From Pseudohongiella sp. (GTDB lineage Bacteria; Pseudomonadota; Gammaproteobacteria; Pseudomonadales; Pseudohongiellaceae): a DNA stretch of 47,929 nucleotides. A model generated the notes under the pieces. It saw only the letters and a program-made list of their open reading frames with translations, was not told the DNA's origin and made no database searches. Positions 18,001 through 26,954 of this stretch are shown here, piece by piece (the stretch's first letter is position 1; each line of letters starts with the position of its first letter). The position numbers were made by a program, and so were the translations under genes. Location: positions 1 to 47,929 of the forward strand of contig JABMOK010000184.1 in assembly GCA_013204155.1 (NCBI GenBank), in the 5' to 3' direction.

Positions 18001-19567
18001 TCGCCATTCAACACCCGGCGTCGGATTAATCAGCCCACCTCCTCATCATGATATTTATTCGATCGAAGATATTGCACAACTGATTCATGATCTGAAAAAT
18101 GCCAATAGAGAAGCTCGTATTAGCGTGAAACTGGTTGCCGAAATTGGTGTTGGAACTATCGCCGCGGGCGTTACCAAGGCCAAAGCTGATCATCTTGTTA
18201 TTGCCGGCCATGATGGTGGCACTGGCGCTTCTCCCCTGACTTCCATCAAGCATGCAGGTCTTCCCTGGGAGTTAGGCGTCGCTGAAACTCATCAAACTCT
18301 TGTTATGAATAATTTGCGTTCCCGTGTAACTCTTCAAACCGACGGGCAACTGAAAACCGGGCGAGACATAGCGATTGCCGCTTTACTCGGAGCAGAGGAA
18401 TTCGGTTTCGCAACCGCGCCTCTTATTACCCTCGGCTGCATCATGATGCGCAAGTGCCATTTGAATACTTGCCCGGTCGGCATTGCTACTCAAGATCCGG
18501 AACTACGGAAAAAATTCAAGGGCAAGCCAGAACATCTGGTTAATTACCTGTTTATGGTAGCCGAAGATTTACGCAGCATCATGGCAGAACTCGGGCTGCG
18601 TACAGTAAATGAAATGATTGGCCGCGTTGATCTGCTCGACAGCAACCGGGCCATTAAGCACTGGAAAGCCAGCGGCCTGGATCTGTCTGCCATGCTGGAG
18701 CCTGCCAAAATTGTTTTTGAAGGCACGGAATTTTACAAAACCAAAGATCAGGATCATGGCCTTGATAAGGCACTGGACAACGATTTAATTCGACTCGCCC
18801 GCAAAGCCCTGGAAAGCGGTGAAAAAGTCTTTATCGAACACGATATTATTAATACCAATCGCGTGGTTGGCACTATGCTTTCTAATGAGGTGGCGAAACG
18901 CTGGAAAGAAGCCATGCTGCCGGAAGACACAATTAATATAAAGCTTAATGGCTCGGCAGGACAAAGTCTCGGAGCCTGGCTGACGAATGGGATCACTCTG
19001 ACTGTTGAAGGTGATGCAAACGACTTCGTGGGGAAAGGCTTGTCCGGCGGCAAGATTATTATTTATCCACCAAAGGAAAGCACCTTCAAGGCGGAAGAGA
19101 ATGTTATTGCCGGCAACGTCAATTTGTACGGCGCCACCAGCGGTGAGGCTTATTTCCGCGGTATTGCTGCCGAACGATTTGCCGTTAGAAATAGCGGCGC
19201 CAGTGCTGTAGTAGAAGGCATTGGTGATCACGGCTGCGAATACATGACGGGGGGTCGTGTTGTGGTACTGGGCAAGACAGGCAGAAATTTCGGCGCTGGC
19301 ATGAGCGGAGGCATCGCTTACGTTTGGGACCCGGAAGGTGTATTCCCGCGCCAGTGTAATACAGATACTTTTGAGCTGGAGTCTCTAACTGCAAGCGAAG
19401 ATATTCTGGAATTGCAGACGCTGATTAAGAATCACCTTCGGTACACAGATTCTGCAGTCGCCAGGGCCGTATTGGAAAATTGGCAGCAGTCACTCACTGA
19501 GTTCGTTAAGGTCATTCCAAGTGATTACAAACGAGTTCTCGCCGAGAGTGTTGTCGCGGCAGCTTAA
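15008..19567 (+). CDS. gltB: Glutamate synthase (NADPH) large subunit
   Basis: 1519 aa, full length for bacterial GltB. It makes glutamate from glutamine and 2-oxoglutarate in ammonia assimilation, with GltD supplying electrons from NADPH. A 28-residue propeptide precedes Cys29 (KDSCGVGFVANIKG), the N-terminal nucleophile of the glutaminase domain (~29-430). The central domain follows, then the FMN/2-oxoglutarate synthase domain (about 860-1240) with PGEGGELPGGKV and GHDGGTGASPLTS. The [3Fe-4S] cysteines are in CIMMRKCHLNTCPVG, and the C-terminal GXGXG beta-helix domain follows (LNGSAGQSLGAWL). The ATG at 15008 has only a weak ribosome site (AGAGAAC). gltD follows 81 bp later in the same direction. 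The long leader suggests control at the RNA level or by a nitrogen regulator, but none was identified. Confidence 0.98.
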   Translation: MSKQIRIPLKFGFPEKTGLYDPAQEKDSCGVGFVANIKGQPSHQIMLDAYHLNSRMDHRGGCGFEANTGDGAGILMALPHSFFHEIAKRELDADLPSAGQYAVGNIFLPQIDEEREKCHQVIEQIITEENQTLVGWREVPVDAKGANVGPAALMAQPRIEQLFIAAEAGLTDEQFERKIYIIRKRFTHRLRGDASLTEAKQVYACSLSTKVIVYKGMLTPGQLFPFYRDLTNSAFETHLAMVHSRFSTNTFPSWDRAQPNRFMSHNGEINTLRGNVNSMVARQGTAKTDAFGDSLEEIFPIIDDDCTDSGSFDAVLEFLLLSGRSLQESVMMMIPEAWQSDINMAQSKKDFYEYHSALMEPWDGPASIVFSDGQYIGAVLDRNGLRPSRYYITHDDKVIMASEVGVVHVDPANVKIKGRLQPGKMFLLDFEQGRLIPDEELKQTISSMRPYGDWLAENKVTLADIASNSAAHSLDGDDILQRMQAFGYTTETMQFMLIPLVTKARDPLGSMGNDSALACLSDKPRMLYDYFKQLFAQVTNPAIDSIREEIVMSLQCFLGPEGNLLETTPQQAHRLSLSHPILSNQELSDIKAMNYRGMRTKVIDCTFNANDSNGFRNALDRICQEATAAIADGFSFIVISDRGVSRDRIPLSSLIACGAVHHHLISNRKRTQIGLIVETGEAREVHHHCLLTGYGADAINPYLAFEALWEANKEGLLGNKCPDENALVAAYKKGVAKGMLKVMAKMGISTLQSYKGAQIFEAVGLADEIIQRCFVGTASRVQGVNFDVLIEESKRRHRIGFPARDSDRIPVLTNPGDIHWRSGGESHMWNPNTIFNLQLAARNNNADAYAAFAKHADEDSTRRCTFRGLLKFRTEANQAVPLNEVEPVSEIVKRFATGAMSFGSISQESHESLAIAMNRIGGKSNTGEGGEDPARFEPMANGDSKRSAIKQVASGRFGVTTWYLTNADELQIKISQGAKPGEGGELPGGKVDVNIARIRHSTPGVGLISPPPHHDIYSIEDIAQLIHDLKNANREARISVKLVAEIGVGTIAAGVTKAKADHLVIAGHDGGTGASPLTSIKHAGLPWELGVAETHQTLVMNNLRSRVTLQTDGQLKTGRDIAIAALLGAEEFGFATAPLITLGCIMMRKCHLNTCPVGIATQDPELRKKFKGKPEHLVNYLFMVAEDLRSIMAELGLRTVNEMIGRVDLLDSNRAIKHWKASGLDLSAMLEPAKIVFEGTEFYKTKDQDHGLDKALDNDLIRLARKALESGEKVFIEHDIINTNRVVGTMLSNEVAKRWKEAMLPEDTINIKLNGSAGQSLGAWLTNGITLTVEGDANDFVGKGLSGGKIIIYPPKESTFKAEENVIAGNVNLYGATSGEAYFRGIAAERFAVRNSGASAVVEGIGDHGCEYMTGGRVVVLGKTGRNFGAGMSGGIAYVWDPEGVFPRQCNTDTFELESLTASEDILELQTLIKNHLRYTDSAVARAVLENWQQSLTEFVKVIPSDYKRVLAESVVAAA

Positions 19568-19648
19568 TAGCCAGACTTCGCTAAACCAACAGGCGAATAC
19601 CAAACTCTGATTTTGATGAGTTGTTTAAAAAGTTAATTGGAAAGCTAC

Positions 19649-21088
19649 ATGGGTAAAGTAACAGGATTTAAAGAATTTGACCGCAAAACGGAGCCCTATC
19701 GCAATGCGATGGAGCGGCTGGTCGACTATAAGGAAATCTATACCAGTCATGATGAAGCGCTGCTAAATAATCAGGCCGCGAGGTGCATGGATTGTGGCGT
19801 ACCTTTTTGTCAATCCGATGAGGGTTGCCCGGTTTATAATCTAATACCCGAGTGGAACGACTTAATTTACAAGAACCGCTGGAAAGAGGCGCTCGATCGT
19901 CTGCACAAAACCAACAATTTCCCCGAATTTACCGGCCGTGTTTGCCCCGCTCCCTGCGAAGGAGCCTGCGTCTTGGGCATAAATGAACCTGCCGTCACCA
20001 TCAAAAATATTGAATGTGCCATTATCGACAAGGGTTTCGAAAACGGATGGGTAGTCGCCAATCCACCACAGCAACGCAGTGGTAAAAAAGTGGCGATTGT
20101 AGGTTCCGGCCCAGCGGGCCTGGCCGCTGCTGCGCAATTAAATCACGCCGGCCATGAAGTCAGCGTTTTTGAACGAGACGATCGCATCGGCGGACTGTTG
20201 ATGTACGGCATCCCCAATATGAAGCTTGAAAAAGATGTGGTAGATCGCCGGGTAAACCTCTTGCGGGAAGAAGGCGTAAAATTTGTCGTCAATGCAGACG
20301 TAGGCGGCAGCGGTGAGAACGGAATCGATGTCGATCAATTGCTTGCCGAGAACGACGCCTTATTACTGGCAACGGGAGCAACGACTCCGCGTAATCTGAA
20401 TATTCCCCAGCGGGACGGAAATGGTATTCATTTCGCGATGGAATTCTTGCAGAAAAATACCAAGAGTTTATTGGATTCCAAGCTTGAAGACGGCAACTAC
20501 CTAAGCGCCAAGGACAAAAATGTAATCGTAATTGGCGGTGGTGACACCGGCACCGATTGCATCGGCACTTCTCTTCGTCATGGCTGTAAGTCTTTGGTTA
20601 ATTTCGAGATCATGCCGAAGCCCCCAATAGACCGTAGTGATAATAATCCCTGGCCCCTATGGCCGATTATCCATCGTGTCGATTACGGCCACGAAGAAGC
20701 CACGAAAAAATTTGGACAAGACCCACGGGTTTATTCCATTTCCGGCAAGGAATTCGTACGCGATGACGAGGGCAATTTACTCGGAATTAATACCGTTGAG
20801 GTGGATAAACATTTTAAAGAGATTGAAGGCACCATTCAGTTTTGGGAAGCTGACCTGATTCTGCTCTCGATGGGATTTCTTGGACCAGAGCACTATATTA
20901 GCAATTCCCTCGAACTGGAATTGGATGGACGCTCGAATTACAAAGCCGAGTACAAGGATTTCCAAACATCCAGGGCCAAAGTGTTTGCGGCGGGCGATTG
21001 TCGGCGCGGCCAGTCTCTGGTTGTGCGTGCAATTGACGAAGGTCGCCTGGTGGCCGAAGAAATCGATCGATTTCTGCTTGACGAATAA
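19649..21088 (+). CDS. gltD: Glutamate synthase (NADPH) small subunit
   Basis: 479 aa from the ATG at 19649, chosen because GGAAAG lies just upstream; a TTG at 19637 would add four residues. The N-terminal domain holds Cys motifs for two [4Fe-4S] clusters ([19 protein letters not shown] and [10 protein letters not shown]). The FAD site is [13 protein letters not shown] and the NADPH site is [11 protein letters not shown]; the C-terminus has [14 protein letters not shown]. It oxidises NADPH and passes electrons to GltB. It forms an operon with gltB. Nothing is unusual in length or motifs. Confidence 0.97.
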   Translation: MGKVTGFKEFDRKTEPYRNAMERLVDYKEIYTSHDEALLNNQAARCMDCGVPFCQSDEGCPVYNLIPEWNDLIYKNRWKEALDRLHKTNNFPEFTGRVCPAPCEGACVLGINEPAVTIKNIECAIIDKGFENGWVVANPPQQRSGKKVAIVGSGPAGLAAAAQLNHAGHEVSVFERDDRIGGLLMYGIPNMKLEKDVVDRRVNLLREEGVKFVVNADVGGSGENGIDVDQLLAENDALLLATGATTPRNLNIPQRDGNGIHFAMEFLQKNTKSLLDSKLEDGNYLSAKDKNVIVIGGGDTGTDCIGTSLRHGCKSLVNFEIMPKPPIDRSDNNPWPLWPIIHRVDYGHEEATKKFGQDPRVYSISGKEFVRDDEGNLLGINTVEVDKHFKEIEGTIQFWEADLILLSMGFLGPEHYISNSLELELDGRSNYKAEYKDFQTSRAKVFAAGDCRRGQSLVVRAIDEGRLVAEEIDRFLLDE

Positions 21089-21196
21089 GGCTGACAAGCT
21101 CAGCCATAGATTCCGCCTTAGAAAATTCCCGCCAGGCGAGCCACGCGGCAAAGCACTTCACTCCGTTTTGCGCTGCCTCCGAGACCAAGCCTGGAT

Positions 21197-21227
21197 GCTG
21201 GCCAGCAATGGCCAGCCTGTAATTTTT
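21197..21227 (+). terminator. Probable gltBD terminator hairpin
   Basis: GCTGGCC (21197-21203) and GGCCAGC (21210-21216) form a 7-bp GC-rich stem around a 6-nt loop, followed by CTGTAATTTTT. The T-run starts five bases after the stem, so termination may be partial. It is about 110 bp past the gltD stop. A second small hairpin (GGCTGA/TCAGCC) directly follows the gltD stop. Confidence 0.5.
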
Positions 21228-21283
21228 AATCCTCAACCCTTTCTGACATACTGGCCCTCGCATTTCACTGTTGAGTTGGTTTG

Positions 21284-22258
21284 ATGAATCACTCTGTTTC
21301 AGTACCTGATTCAAGTCCTGTTCTAAGCCTGAAGAACGTTGTAAAAACCTACGGCGATTTCACCGCCGTGGACGGTATAAGTCTGTCCATTCCCAAGGGC
21401 TCGATCTACGGCTTTCTCGGACCCAATGGTGCCGGCAAGACGACTACTATTCGTATGATTCTGGAGATTATCAAACCCAGCAGCGGCGAGATTTCTGTTC
21501 TGGGCCACTCTTCTGCGCTGGATGTTCGCAATCGCATCGGTTATTTACCCGAAGAGATAGGCCTGTACAAAAAAATGAAGGTTTGGGCCTTGATTCAATA
21601 CTTTGCCATGTTGAAGGGCATGAACAAGCACGAGGCCAAACGACAGGCCTGGTATCTGCTGGAAAAATATGGACTGAAGGATTTCGCTGAAGCCAAAATT
21701 GAATCCCTGTCCAAGGGCATGGGACAGAAAGTACAAGTGCTTTCGGCGGTCGCTCATGAGCCGGAACTGATCATACTCGATGAACCCTTCACCGGCCTGG
21801 ATCCGGTGAACCAGTCAGTGCTGGAGGAGTTGATTACCGACATGGCCAGCAACGGTCAGACTGTCATTTTTTCAACCCATGTTATGCAACACGCGGAGCG
21901 ACTCTGCGATCACATTTTATTAATCGCCAAGGGCCGCAAAATTTTTGATGGCACTGTCGCCGCAGCCAAATCAACGATCCCCCGCCGCGTACTTATTGAA
22001 AGCAGAGACGATATCTCCTCGTTGCACTCGATTAGTGGAGTCGAGGAGATATTACGCATTGAAACGGCGCAGCCAGATGATTCCGAAAGCAAGCAGTGGC
22101 AATTACAGATTGGAGAGCAGCTTAATCCCCAGGAAGTTTTGCGAAGCTGTTTCGAGCGCGGAATTTCATTAAGTCGCTTTGAATTTACCGATCCCAGTCT
22201 GCACGATGTTTTTGTCCATCTTGTCGGTGACGATGCCAGGGAGCACACGTTTAGATGA
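21284..22258 (+). CDS. ABC transporter ATP-binding protein, NatA-like (ABC-2 exporter)
   Basis: 324 aa from the ATG at 21284 (a TTG precedes it directly). Walker A is GPNGAGKTT, the signature is LSKGMGQKVQ, Walker B is LIILDEPFTGLDP, and the switch His is in FSTHVM. The C-terminal ~90 residues form the regulatory extension (DUF4162-like) seen in NatA-type ATPases. The LSKGM form of the signature is common in this subfamily. The permease start overlaps the stop by four bases (ATGA), so the two are translationally coupled. The pair resembles NatAB Na+ exporters, but substrates of this family vary and cannot be assigned here. Confidence 0.9.
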   Translation: MNHSVSVPDSSPVLSLKNVVKTYGDFTAVDGISLSIPKGSIYGFLGPNGAGKTTTIRMILEIIKPSSGEISVLGHSSALDVRNRIGYLPEEIGLYKKMKVWALIQYFAMLKGMNKHEAKRQAWYLLEKYGLKDFAEAKIESLSKGMGQKVQVLSAVAHEPELIILDEPFTGLDPVNQSVLEELITDMASNGQTVIFSTHVMQHAERLCDHILLIAKGRKIFDGTVAAAKSTIPRRVLIESRDDISSLHSISGVEEILRIETAQPDDSESKQWQLQIGEQLNPQEVLRSCFERGISLSRFEFTDPSLHDVFVHLVGDDAREHTFR

Positions 22259-23835
22259 ATATGATTCGTTTGATTGCCTGGCACGAATACATGGAAAATG
22301 TAAAAACCAAAGGCTTCTGGGTGGGGATTCTTATTTTCCCGCTGATCTTTACTGCCATGTATTTTTTGCAAACCACACTCTCTAATACAGTCCCTACCCG
22401 CTACTACCTATTTATTGATCAGTCCGGTCAGTACGAACAGGCAGTAGCCACCGCCATTGAGCGCGATCATCAGCAAAGAGTCTTGCAGGAATTTGTCGGC
22501 TATCTACTGGACAATCGAAAAGAGTCTGAGCTGGAAATTACTGCCAGCAATGCCTCGAGTGCTGCGGATCAATTGATCGACAATGTAGACGCCGATGAAG
22601 TGGCCGCGCTAGAGGAATGGCTGGACAGCGGGGGGCTGGATTTCGCGCTAGTAATGGCGAGTCCCTACCTGGTAGAAGATGTACAGCCCTTCGAGCAACC
22701 GGGCCATCAATTCATCGCCGCCACCCTTCCGCCGGAGGTCGATATTACAGCTTCACCGGCAGAAATAGTCATGGCCTTGAAACCCTATCTCGGCGGAGAC
22801 ACGCAAATTACTGCCGACGGTGAGTCCGGTGATTTATTTGCATTGATTCTGATACCGGAGAATGTAGATCAGCATATCACCCGTCCCGCTAACATGGGGC
22901 AGATGCAGGATGCGCCCGCCGGCATACAATATTGGGCCAGAAACCTGACGGACTCACGCTTGCCCGATGCCATTATAAATGGTGTAAACGCCGAAATTCG
23001 CAATCGAGAATACATTGGCCTCGGAGTAGACAGTCAAATTGTCAGAAATGTTCAGCGCACAAGGATGCCGCTCAGTCAACTGGACCCCACCGCCGCCGAG
23101 GGCGAGGAGGCGGTGAGCGTCGCTGATACTTTTAGACAACTGGCGCCCATCGGCTTTGTCTATCTGATGTTCATCTCTTTAATGCAGAGCGTGCAATACC
23201 TTTTAAGCAATACCATCGAAGAAAAATCCAATCGCATTATTGAAGTCTTGCTGGCTTCAGTTACCGCCGGTGAGCTGATGATGGGCAAACTGGTCGGCAT
23301 CGGCATGTCGGGTCTTACCACTATCGGGGTTTGGCTATTATCTTTTTATCTGTTTGTCACCCTGTATGAGAGCAGCCAGACAGAACTGATCTCTCAAATT
23401 CTGCAAGTTGTTCTCGGCTCAGAACTAATTCCGTGGTTTGTTTTTTATTATTTCGCCGGCTATGCGCTCTACTCGGGCGTTTTCCTGGCTATTGGCAGCC
23501 TTTGTAACACACTCAAAGAAGCCCAGGCACTGATGATGCCGATGATACTGATCCAGATCATTCCGATTGCGATGATGGCTTTCGTGGTACTCGATCCGAA
23601 TAATACCCTCGTCCGGGTGATGTCCTGGTTCCCCTTGTTCACCCCCTATCTGATGATGAACCGTGCGGCCGCCGACCCACCCATGATCGACATAGTGGGA
23701 ACCACTATTTTGTTACTTCTCAGCATAATTTTTGTGCTTTGGATGTCAGGAAAAGTATTCAGGGCAGGGGTACTAAGAACGGGACAACCGCCCAAATTAT
23801 TAGAATTGTTTCGCTTGCTGCGCAACCGCGACTAA
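22255..23835 (+). CDS. ABC-2 type permease, NatB-like
   Basis: 526 aa. A first transmembrane helix (residues ~20-40, GFWVGILIFPLIFTAMYFL) is followed by a large extracytoplasmic domain of about 250 residues. Five to six helices cluster at the C-terminus (from FVYLMFISLMQSVQYLL to TTILLLLSIIFVLWM). NTIEEKSNRIIEVLLASV is a typical ABC-2/NatB coupling motif. It is the membrane partner of the upstream ATPase and overlaps it by ATGA. The export substrate is unknown; sodium, antimicrobial peptides or lipids are all possible from the family. Confidence 0.88.
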   Translation: MNMIRLIAWHEYMENVKTKGFWVGILIFPLIFTAMYFLQTTLSNTVPTRYYLFIDQSGQYEQAVATAIERDHQQRVLQEFVGYLLDNRKESELEITASNASSAADQLIDNVDADEVAALEEWLDSGGLDFALVMASPYLVEDVQPFEQPGHQFIAATLPPEVDITASPAEIVMALKPYLGGDTQITADGESGDLFALILIPENVDQHITRPANMGQMQDAPAGIQYWARNLTDSRLPDAIINGVNAEIRNREYIGLGVDSQIVRNVQRTRMPLSQLDPTAAEGEEAVSVADTFRQLAPIGFVYLMFISLMQSVQYLLSNTIEEKSNRIIEVLLASVTAGELMMGKLVGIGMSGLTTIGVWLLSFYLFVTLYESSQTELISQILQVVLGSELIPWFVFYYFAGYALYSGVFLAIGSLCNTLKEAQALMMPMILIQIIPIAMMAFVVLDPNNTLVRVMSWFPLFTPYLMMNRAAADPPMIDIVGTTILLLLSIIFVLWMSGKVFRAGVLRTGQPPKLLELFRLLRNRD

Positions 23836-23854
23836 TCCCCTAGTCAGTCTTGTC

Positions 23855-24214
23855 CTAATCGCCTTCACTGACTTGTGAAGTCCTCAAGGATTGCCCGCAG
23901 TGAACACATTGGGAAGTTATCAGATTTAGCCAGATTGCCTTCACGAAGAATTGATTGTGACATTTTGGACAGCGCTGCCTGGACATGTCCACGGCAAAAA
24001 TTCCATACAAGGCTATATAGATCCACATCAAGGTATCGACACCGCTGCCATTGTTCAGCAACATCCAAATCGCCACAACGTACACCGGCAAGGTCCAGAA
24101 ACAGACCAGTAGCCTGGTTCGAGTTCGGCCGATCTTGCACAGCAAACGTTGCTGGCTCGCTGCAACGCCGGGATCATCATCGGCGCCGGGTTTTTCTTCA
24201 GATGCTTCAGTCAT
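23855..24214 (-). CDS. Small membrane protein with C-terminal zinc ribbon
   Basis: 119 aa. Two hydrophobic helices occupy about residues 32-80 (TRLLVCFWTLPVYVVAIWMLL and TLMWIYIALYGIFAV). A C-terminal CxxC...CxxC ribbon follows (RCPKCHNQFF and SQCVHCGQSL), which probably binds one zinc. The N-terminal 30 residues are acidic. I do not recognise a named family. It is convergent with the permease gene (19 bp gap). Five to six 9-bp repeats lie just upstream of the start codon and an 18-bp inverted repeat lies about 90 bp upstream, so its expression may be regulated or variable. Confidence 0.72.
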   Translation of the reverse strand: MTEASEEKPGADDDPGVAASQQRLLCKIGRTRTRLLVCFWTLPVYVVAIWMLLNNGSGVDTLMWIYIALYGIFAVDMSRQRCPKCHNQFFVKAIWLNLITSQCVHCGQSLRTSQVSEGD

Positions 24215-24222
24215 AGTGCATA

Positions 24223-24272
24223 GTTACTGTCGTTACTTTCGTTACTGTCGTTACTGCCGTTACTGCTGTTAC
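24223..24272. repeat. 9-bp tandem repeat next to the start codon of the zinc-ribbon gene
   Basis: Five units of gttact(gtc/ttc/gcc/gct), plus a sixth partial one, run from 24223. On the minus strand they lie 8 bases upstream of the ATG of the 119-aa gene, inside its probable 5' untranslated region. A stop codon in frame shows they are not translated with it. Confidence 0.85.
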
Positions 24273-24301
24273 CGGAAGTCGCTCAAGGATTTTGTAGCAG
24301 G

Positions 24302-24319
24302 TCTGTTATTCATAACAGA
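24302..24319. promoter_or_regulatory. 18-bp inverted repeat, possible operator
   Basis: TCTGTTATTCATAACAGA has perfect 8-bp arms around two bases. It lies about 90 bp upstream of the zinc-ribbon gene and beyond the 3' end of the LysE gene. The short symmetrical form suits a dimeric regulator, but none is identified. Confidence 0.4.
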
Positions 24320-24407
24320 TCAAGCTCGGCTCTGGGCAAACGAACCAAGGCTAATGTAGCGGATATGATGAAATATGTACACGGGAAAACCAATTTCGGA
24401 AATATCC

Positions 24408-25037
24408 CTAGGCCAGAAGCGTGCTGAATCCATTCCAGGCCTGACTTAAGCCGATTAACAACAGCACCCCGGCCAGCAATCGGTTCACCAGTTGACCACT
24501 CTCCCGCAAATGCGCTTTCAGATAGGAACTGGCAATAACAAAAGCATACAGCGCCGCCAATTTTCCTGCGAACACCCCGGTCAAAAAACTGAGCAGATAG
24601 ACTCCCTCATACTGAAAGCTGAAATATTGACTAATGCCCGCCAATGCAAAAATCCAGAAAGGGATAGCCTGAGGATTTAGCACCGCAAGCAGAAGTCCTC
24701 TGCCAAAGAAAGAGGTTTGCTGGCTGGTTTCTGCTAACAATGAAGACTTCGGTTTTCGAGTGAATACGAAGGCTGACAACAGGATGAATATAAAAGCCAG
24801 GAGGAATTCGATTACAAAATTGGCATCGAGGTAAGTGCTGATTACTAAGCCAAAGGAGAGTGCAATGAGTGCTTCGAATATTTCAACAATAGATGCCGCG
24901 ATGGCAACTTCGGTTCCACTCCTTCGATCGTAATCAACTGTGGTCTTTGCCACACCCAAATTAATCGGACCAAACGGGATAGTACCAACAAAGCAGACGG
25001 CGAATCCCAGTAAAAAATAGTGCACTGGGCTTGCCAC
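24408..25037 (-). CDS. LysE-family amino-acid exporter
   Basis: 209 aa with about six hydrophobic helices, the size and shape of LysE/RhtB exporters. The N-terminus FAVCFVGTIPFGPINLGVAKTT carries the family's Gly/Pro-rich first helix. LNPQAIPFWIFALAGI in the middle matches the conserved N-P stretch of the family. These inner-membrane proteins export amino acids or small metabolites. It begins two bases after the stop of the ABC transporter gene, so the two are one transcription unit. The substrate cannot be told. Confidence 0.85.
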   Translation of the reverse strand: MASPVHYFLLGFAVCFVGTIPFGPINLGVAKTTVDYDRRSGTEVAIAASIVEIFEALIALSFGLVISTYLDANFVIEFLLAFIFILLSAFVFTRKPKSSLLAETSQQTSFFGRGLLLAVLNPQAIPFWIFALAGISQYFSFQYEGVYLLSFLTGVFAGKLAALYAFVIASSYLKAHLRESGQLVNRLLAGVLLLIGLSQAWNGFSTLLA

Positions 25038-25039
25038 GG

Positions 25040-26923
25040 CTATTGATAACCTTTCGCTTGCAGCTTGAACAATTTCGCATATTGGTGATCTGCTTCGAGC
25101 AATTCGCTATGACTTCCCTGCTCAATAACTTCACCCTTTTCTAACACAATAATATGATCCGCCATGCGCACGGTTGAAAATCGGTGAGAGATGATAATTG
25201 AAATCCGATTAGCCGTCAGTTCGCGAAAATGAGCAAATATCTCTGCCTCTGCCTTGGCGTCGATGGCGGCGGTGGGTTCGTCCAAAATCAGTATATCTGC
25301 CTGACTTCGCATAAACGCGCGGGATAGCGCTATTTTCTGCCACTGTCCACCGGACAATTCCTTACCGTCCTTAAACCAGGTACCAAGCTGAGTCTTGTAT
25401 CCCTTTGGCAGGTCTTTGACGAACACATCGGCCATGCCTTTCGTGGCCGCTTCTTCAATCTGCGCATCTTCTTCGATGTTTGCCACATCGCCGATACCAA
25501 TATTCTCCCCCACGATTAATTGATAGCGGGCAAAATCCTGAAATATCACCCCAATCTTCTGTCGCAGCGCATCAATATCCCATTCTTTCAATTCCAGTCC
25601 ATCAATTTTGATGCGGCCTTGTGTAGGTGAATATAGACGGGTAAGTAATTTGATCAGCGTGGTTTTGCCACTGCCATTTTCTCCCACGATCGCCAGACTC
25701 TCGCCGGGAGTAATATGCAGGTTAATATTCTTCAATGCCGGCGTTTCACTTTCAGGATAATAGAAGCTTACATTTTCGAAACGAATACCATCGGCGGGAT
25801 CTGGTCCTGTCTGTTTGTCGCCTGTTTGTTCTGGCACTTTATGGGACAGATATTCCGTGAGGTTGGATAGGTAGAGATTGTCTTCGTACATGCCGTTGAT
25901 CGCCGTAAGACTACTAGTCACTGCATTTTGCCCAATGCGAAACTGAGCAATGTACATAGTCATCTGTCCGATCGTTATCGCGCCAGCTATTGCCGCGAAG
26001 CCTACCCAGCCATAGGCAAAATAAAAGGCGGCACTGGCCAGCAAGCCAAGCAGGTAGCCCCAGAAGCCTCGACGCAATACCAGACTCTTGTCTTCTTTAT
26101 AGATAGCCAGAAAGATGTCTACATAACGCTGCAAAAAGAGTTTTCCCATTTGCAGCAATTTGACTTCCTTAACACCATCTTCCCGCGTAAGCACCATCTC
26201 CAGATAGATTTGCATTCGCCGCTCAGCGGACCGACGCCGATGCAATCGAAAAGCTTCGCCGGAAAATTTGGCTTCTGCCAGAAATGCAGGCACACCCGCC
26301 AGAGCGAGCAGCAATACAGCATAGGGTGAAAATTGAAACAGCCAGGCGCCGATGGTAATCAAGGCGATTACATCTCTGAGCAGGTCAAAGGTTTTGACAA
26401 CCAGACTGAGAGGTCGACTCGAGGCTTCTCTACGGGCAAGAACCAGCTTGTCGTAAAATTCTGCGTCTTCAAAATGTGCCAGCTCAAGCGTAAGTGCTTT
26501 CTCAAGAATCATCACATTGATCTTGTTTCCCAGCAACACGCGTAAAATCGATTGGCAAACCATGTTTACTCGCTGCGCACCAGTCATCAACACCACCAGG
26601 CCCGCCTCAAGAAAAATATAATACAAGGCATCGCGGCGCAATTGTTCTGCGTTCTCGCCACTCTGCTGAAAGGCAGTCGACACCACGTCGACAAACAGAC
26701 CGCCGACGGAGGCAATCGCGGCAGGCAGTACCCCGGAGATCAGAGTAGTCAAGGCCATAGTAATCGTTAGTTTGGCACTAGTACTCCAGACTATCTCTAA
26801 GGCGACACCGCTGTATTGAAATACCGAAATGAATTTCTTAATCGGATTTAGTGGGGGTTTATTTTCCAAACTACTCTCGGGACTGTGCTTACCTGAATAA
26901 GATTGCTGGCTGGGACCAGTCAA
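25040..26923 (-). CDS. ABC exporter with fused membrane and ATPase domains
   Basis: 627 aa. An N-terminal transmembrane domain spans ~40-350 (for example LTITMALTTLISGVLPAAIA). The nucleotide-binding domain spans ~385-620, with Walker A GENGSGKTT, Q-loop VIFQDFARYQ, signature LSGGQWQK, Walker B ILILDEPTAAID and switch IISHRFSTV. It is a homodimer-forming half-transporter of the lipid/peptide/drug exporter group. The start is uncertain: the frame opens with TTG at 26923 with no ribosome site, and another TTG (SLEN) lies near residue 19. The promoter-like TGCTAAAAT and an inverted repeat lie directly upstream, so the transcript may have a very short leader. It is in an operon with the LysE gene. 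Confidence 0.88.
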   Translation of the reverse strand: MTGPSQQSYSGKHSPESSLENKPPLNPIKKFISVFQYSGVALEIVWSTSAKLTITMALTTLISGVLPAAIASVGGLFVDVVSTAFQQSGENAEQLRRDALYYIFLEAGLVVLMTGAQRVNMVCQSILRVLLGNKINVMILEKALTLELAHFEDAEFYDKLVLARREASSRPLSLVVKTFDLLRDVIALITIGAWLFQFSPYAVLLLALAGVPAFLAEAKFSGEAFRLHRRRSAERRMQIYLEMVLTREDGVKEVKLLQMGKLFLQRYVDIFLAIYKEDKSLVLRRGFWGYLLGLLASAAFYFAYGWVGFAAIAGAITIGQMTMYIAQFRIGQNAVTSSLTAINGMYEDNLYLSNLTEYLSHKVPEQTGDKQTGPDPADGIRFENVSFYYPESETPALKNINLHITPGESLAIVGENGSGKTTLIKLLTRLYSPTQGRIKIDGLELKEWDIDALRQKIGVIFQDFARYQLIVGENIGIGDVANIEEDAQIEEAATKGMADVFVKDLPKGYKTQLGTWFKDGKELSGGQWQKIALSRAFMRSQADILILDEPTAAIDAKAEAEIFAHFRELTANRISIIISHRFSTVRMADHIIVLEKGEVIEQGSHSELLEADHQYAKLFKLQAKGYQ

Positions 26924-26931
26924 TAGGATGG

Positions 26932-26954
26932 GTGCTAAACGCGCATTTTAGCAC
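26932..26954 (-). promoter_or_regulatory. Promoter with overlapping 8-bp inverted repeat for the ABC/LysE operon
   Basis: GTGCTAAA and TTTAGCAC are perfect 8-bp arms 7 bases apart. On the minus strand the right arm contains an extended -10, TGCTAAAAT (TAAAAT at 26950-26945). Transcription would start near 26938, about 15 nt before the TTG start. No good -35 is visible. The symmetry over the -10 fits a repressor operator. Confidence 0.4.

Noticed and set aside
19568-19648. Separate promoter or small gene between gltB and gltD
   Set aside because: The 81-bp gap shows no convincing promoter or frame; the two genes are best read as one operon.
26932-26954. Second terminator hairpin after the methyltransferase terminator
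   Set aside because: The stem is AT-rich and has no T-run after it; the overlap with an extended -10 makes an operator more likely.
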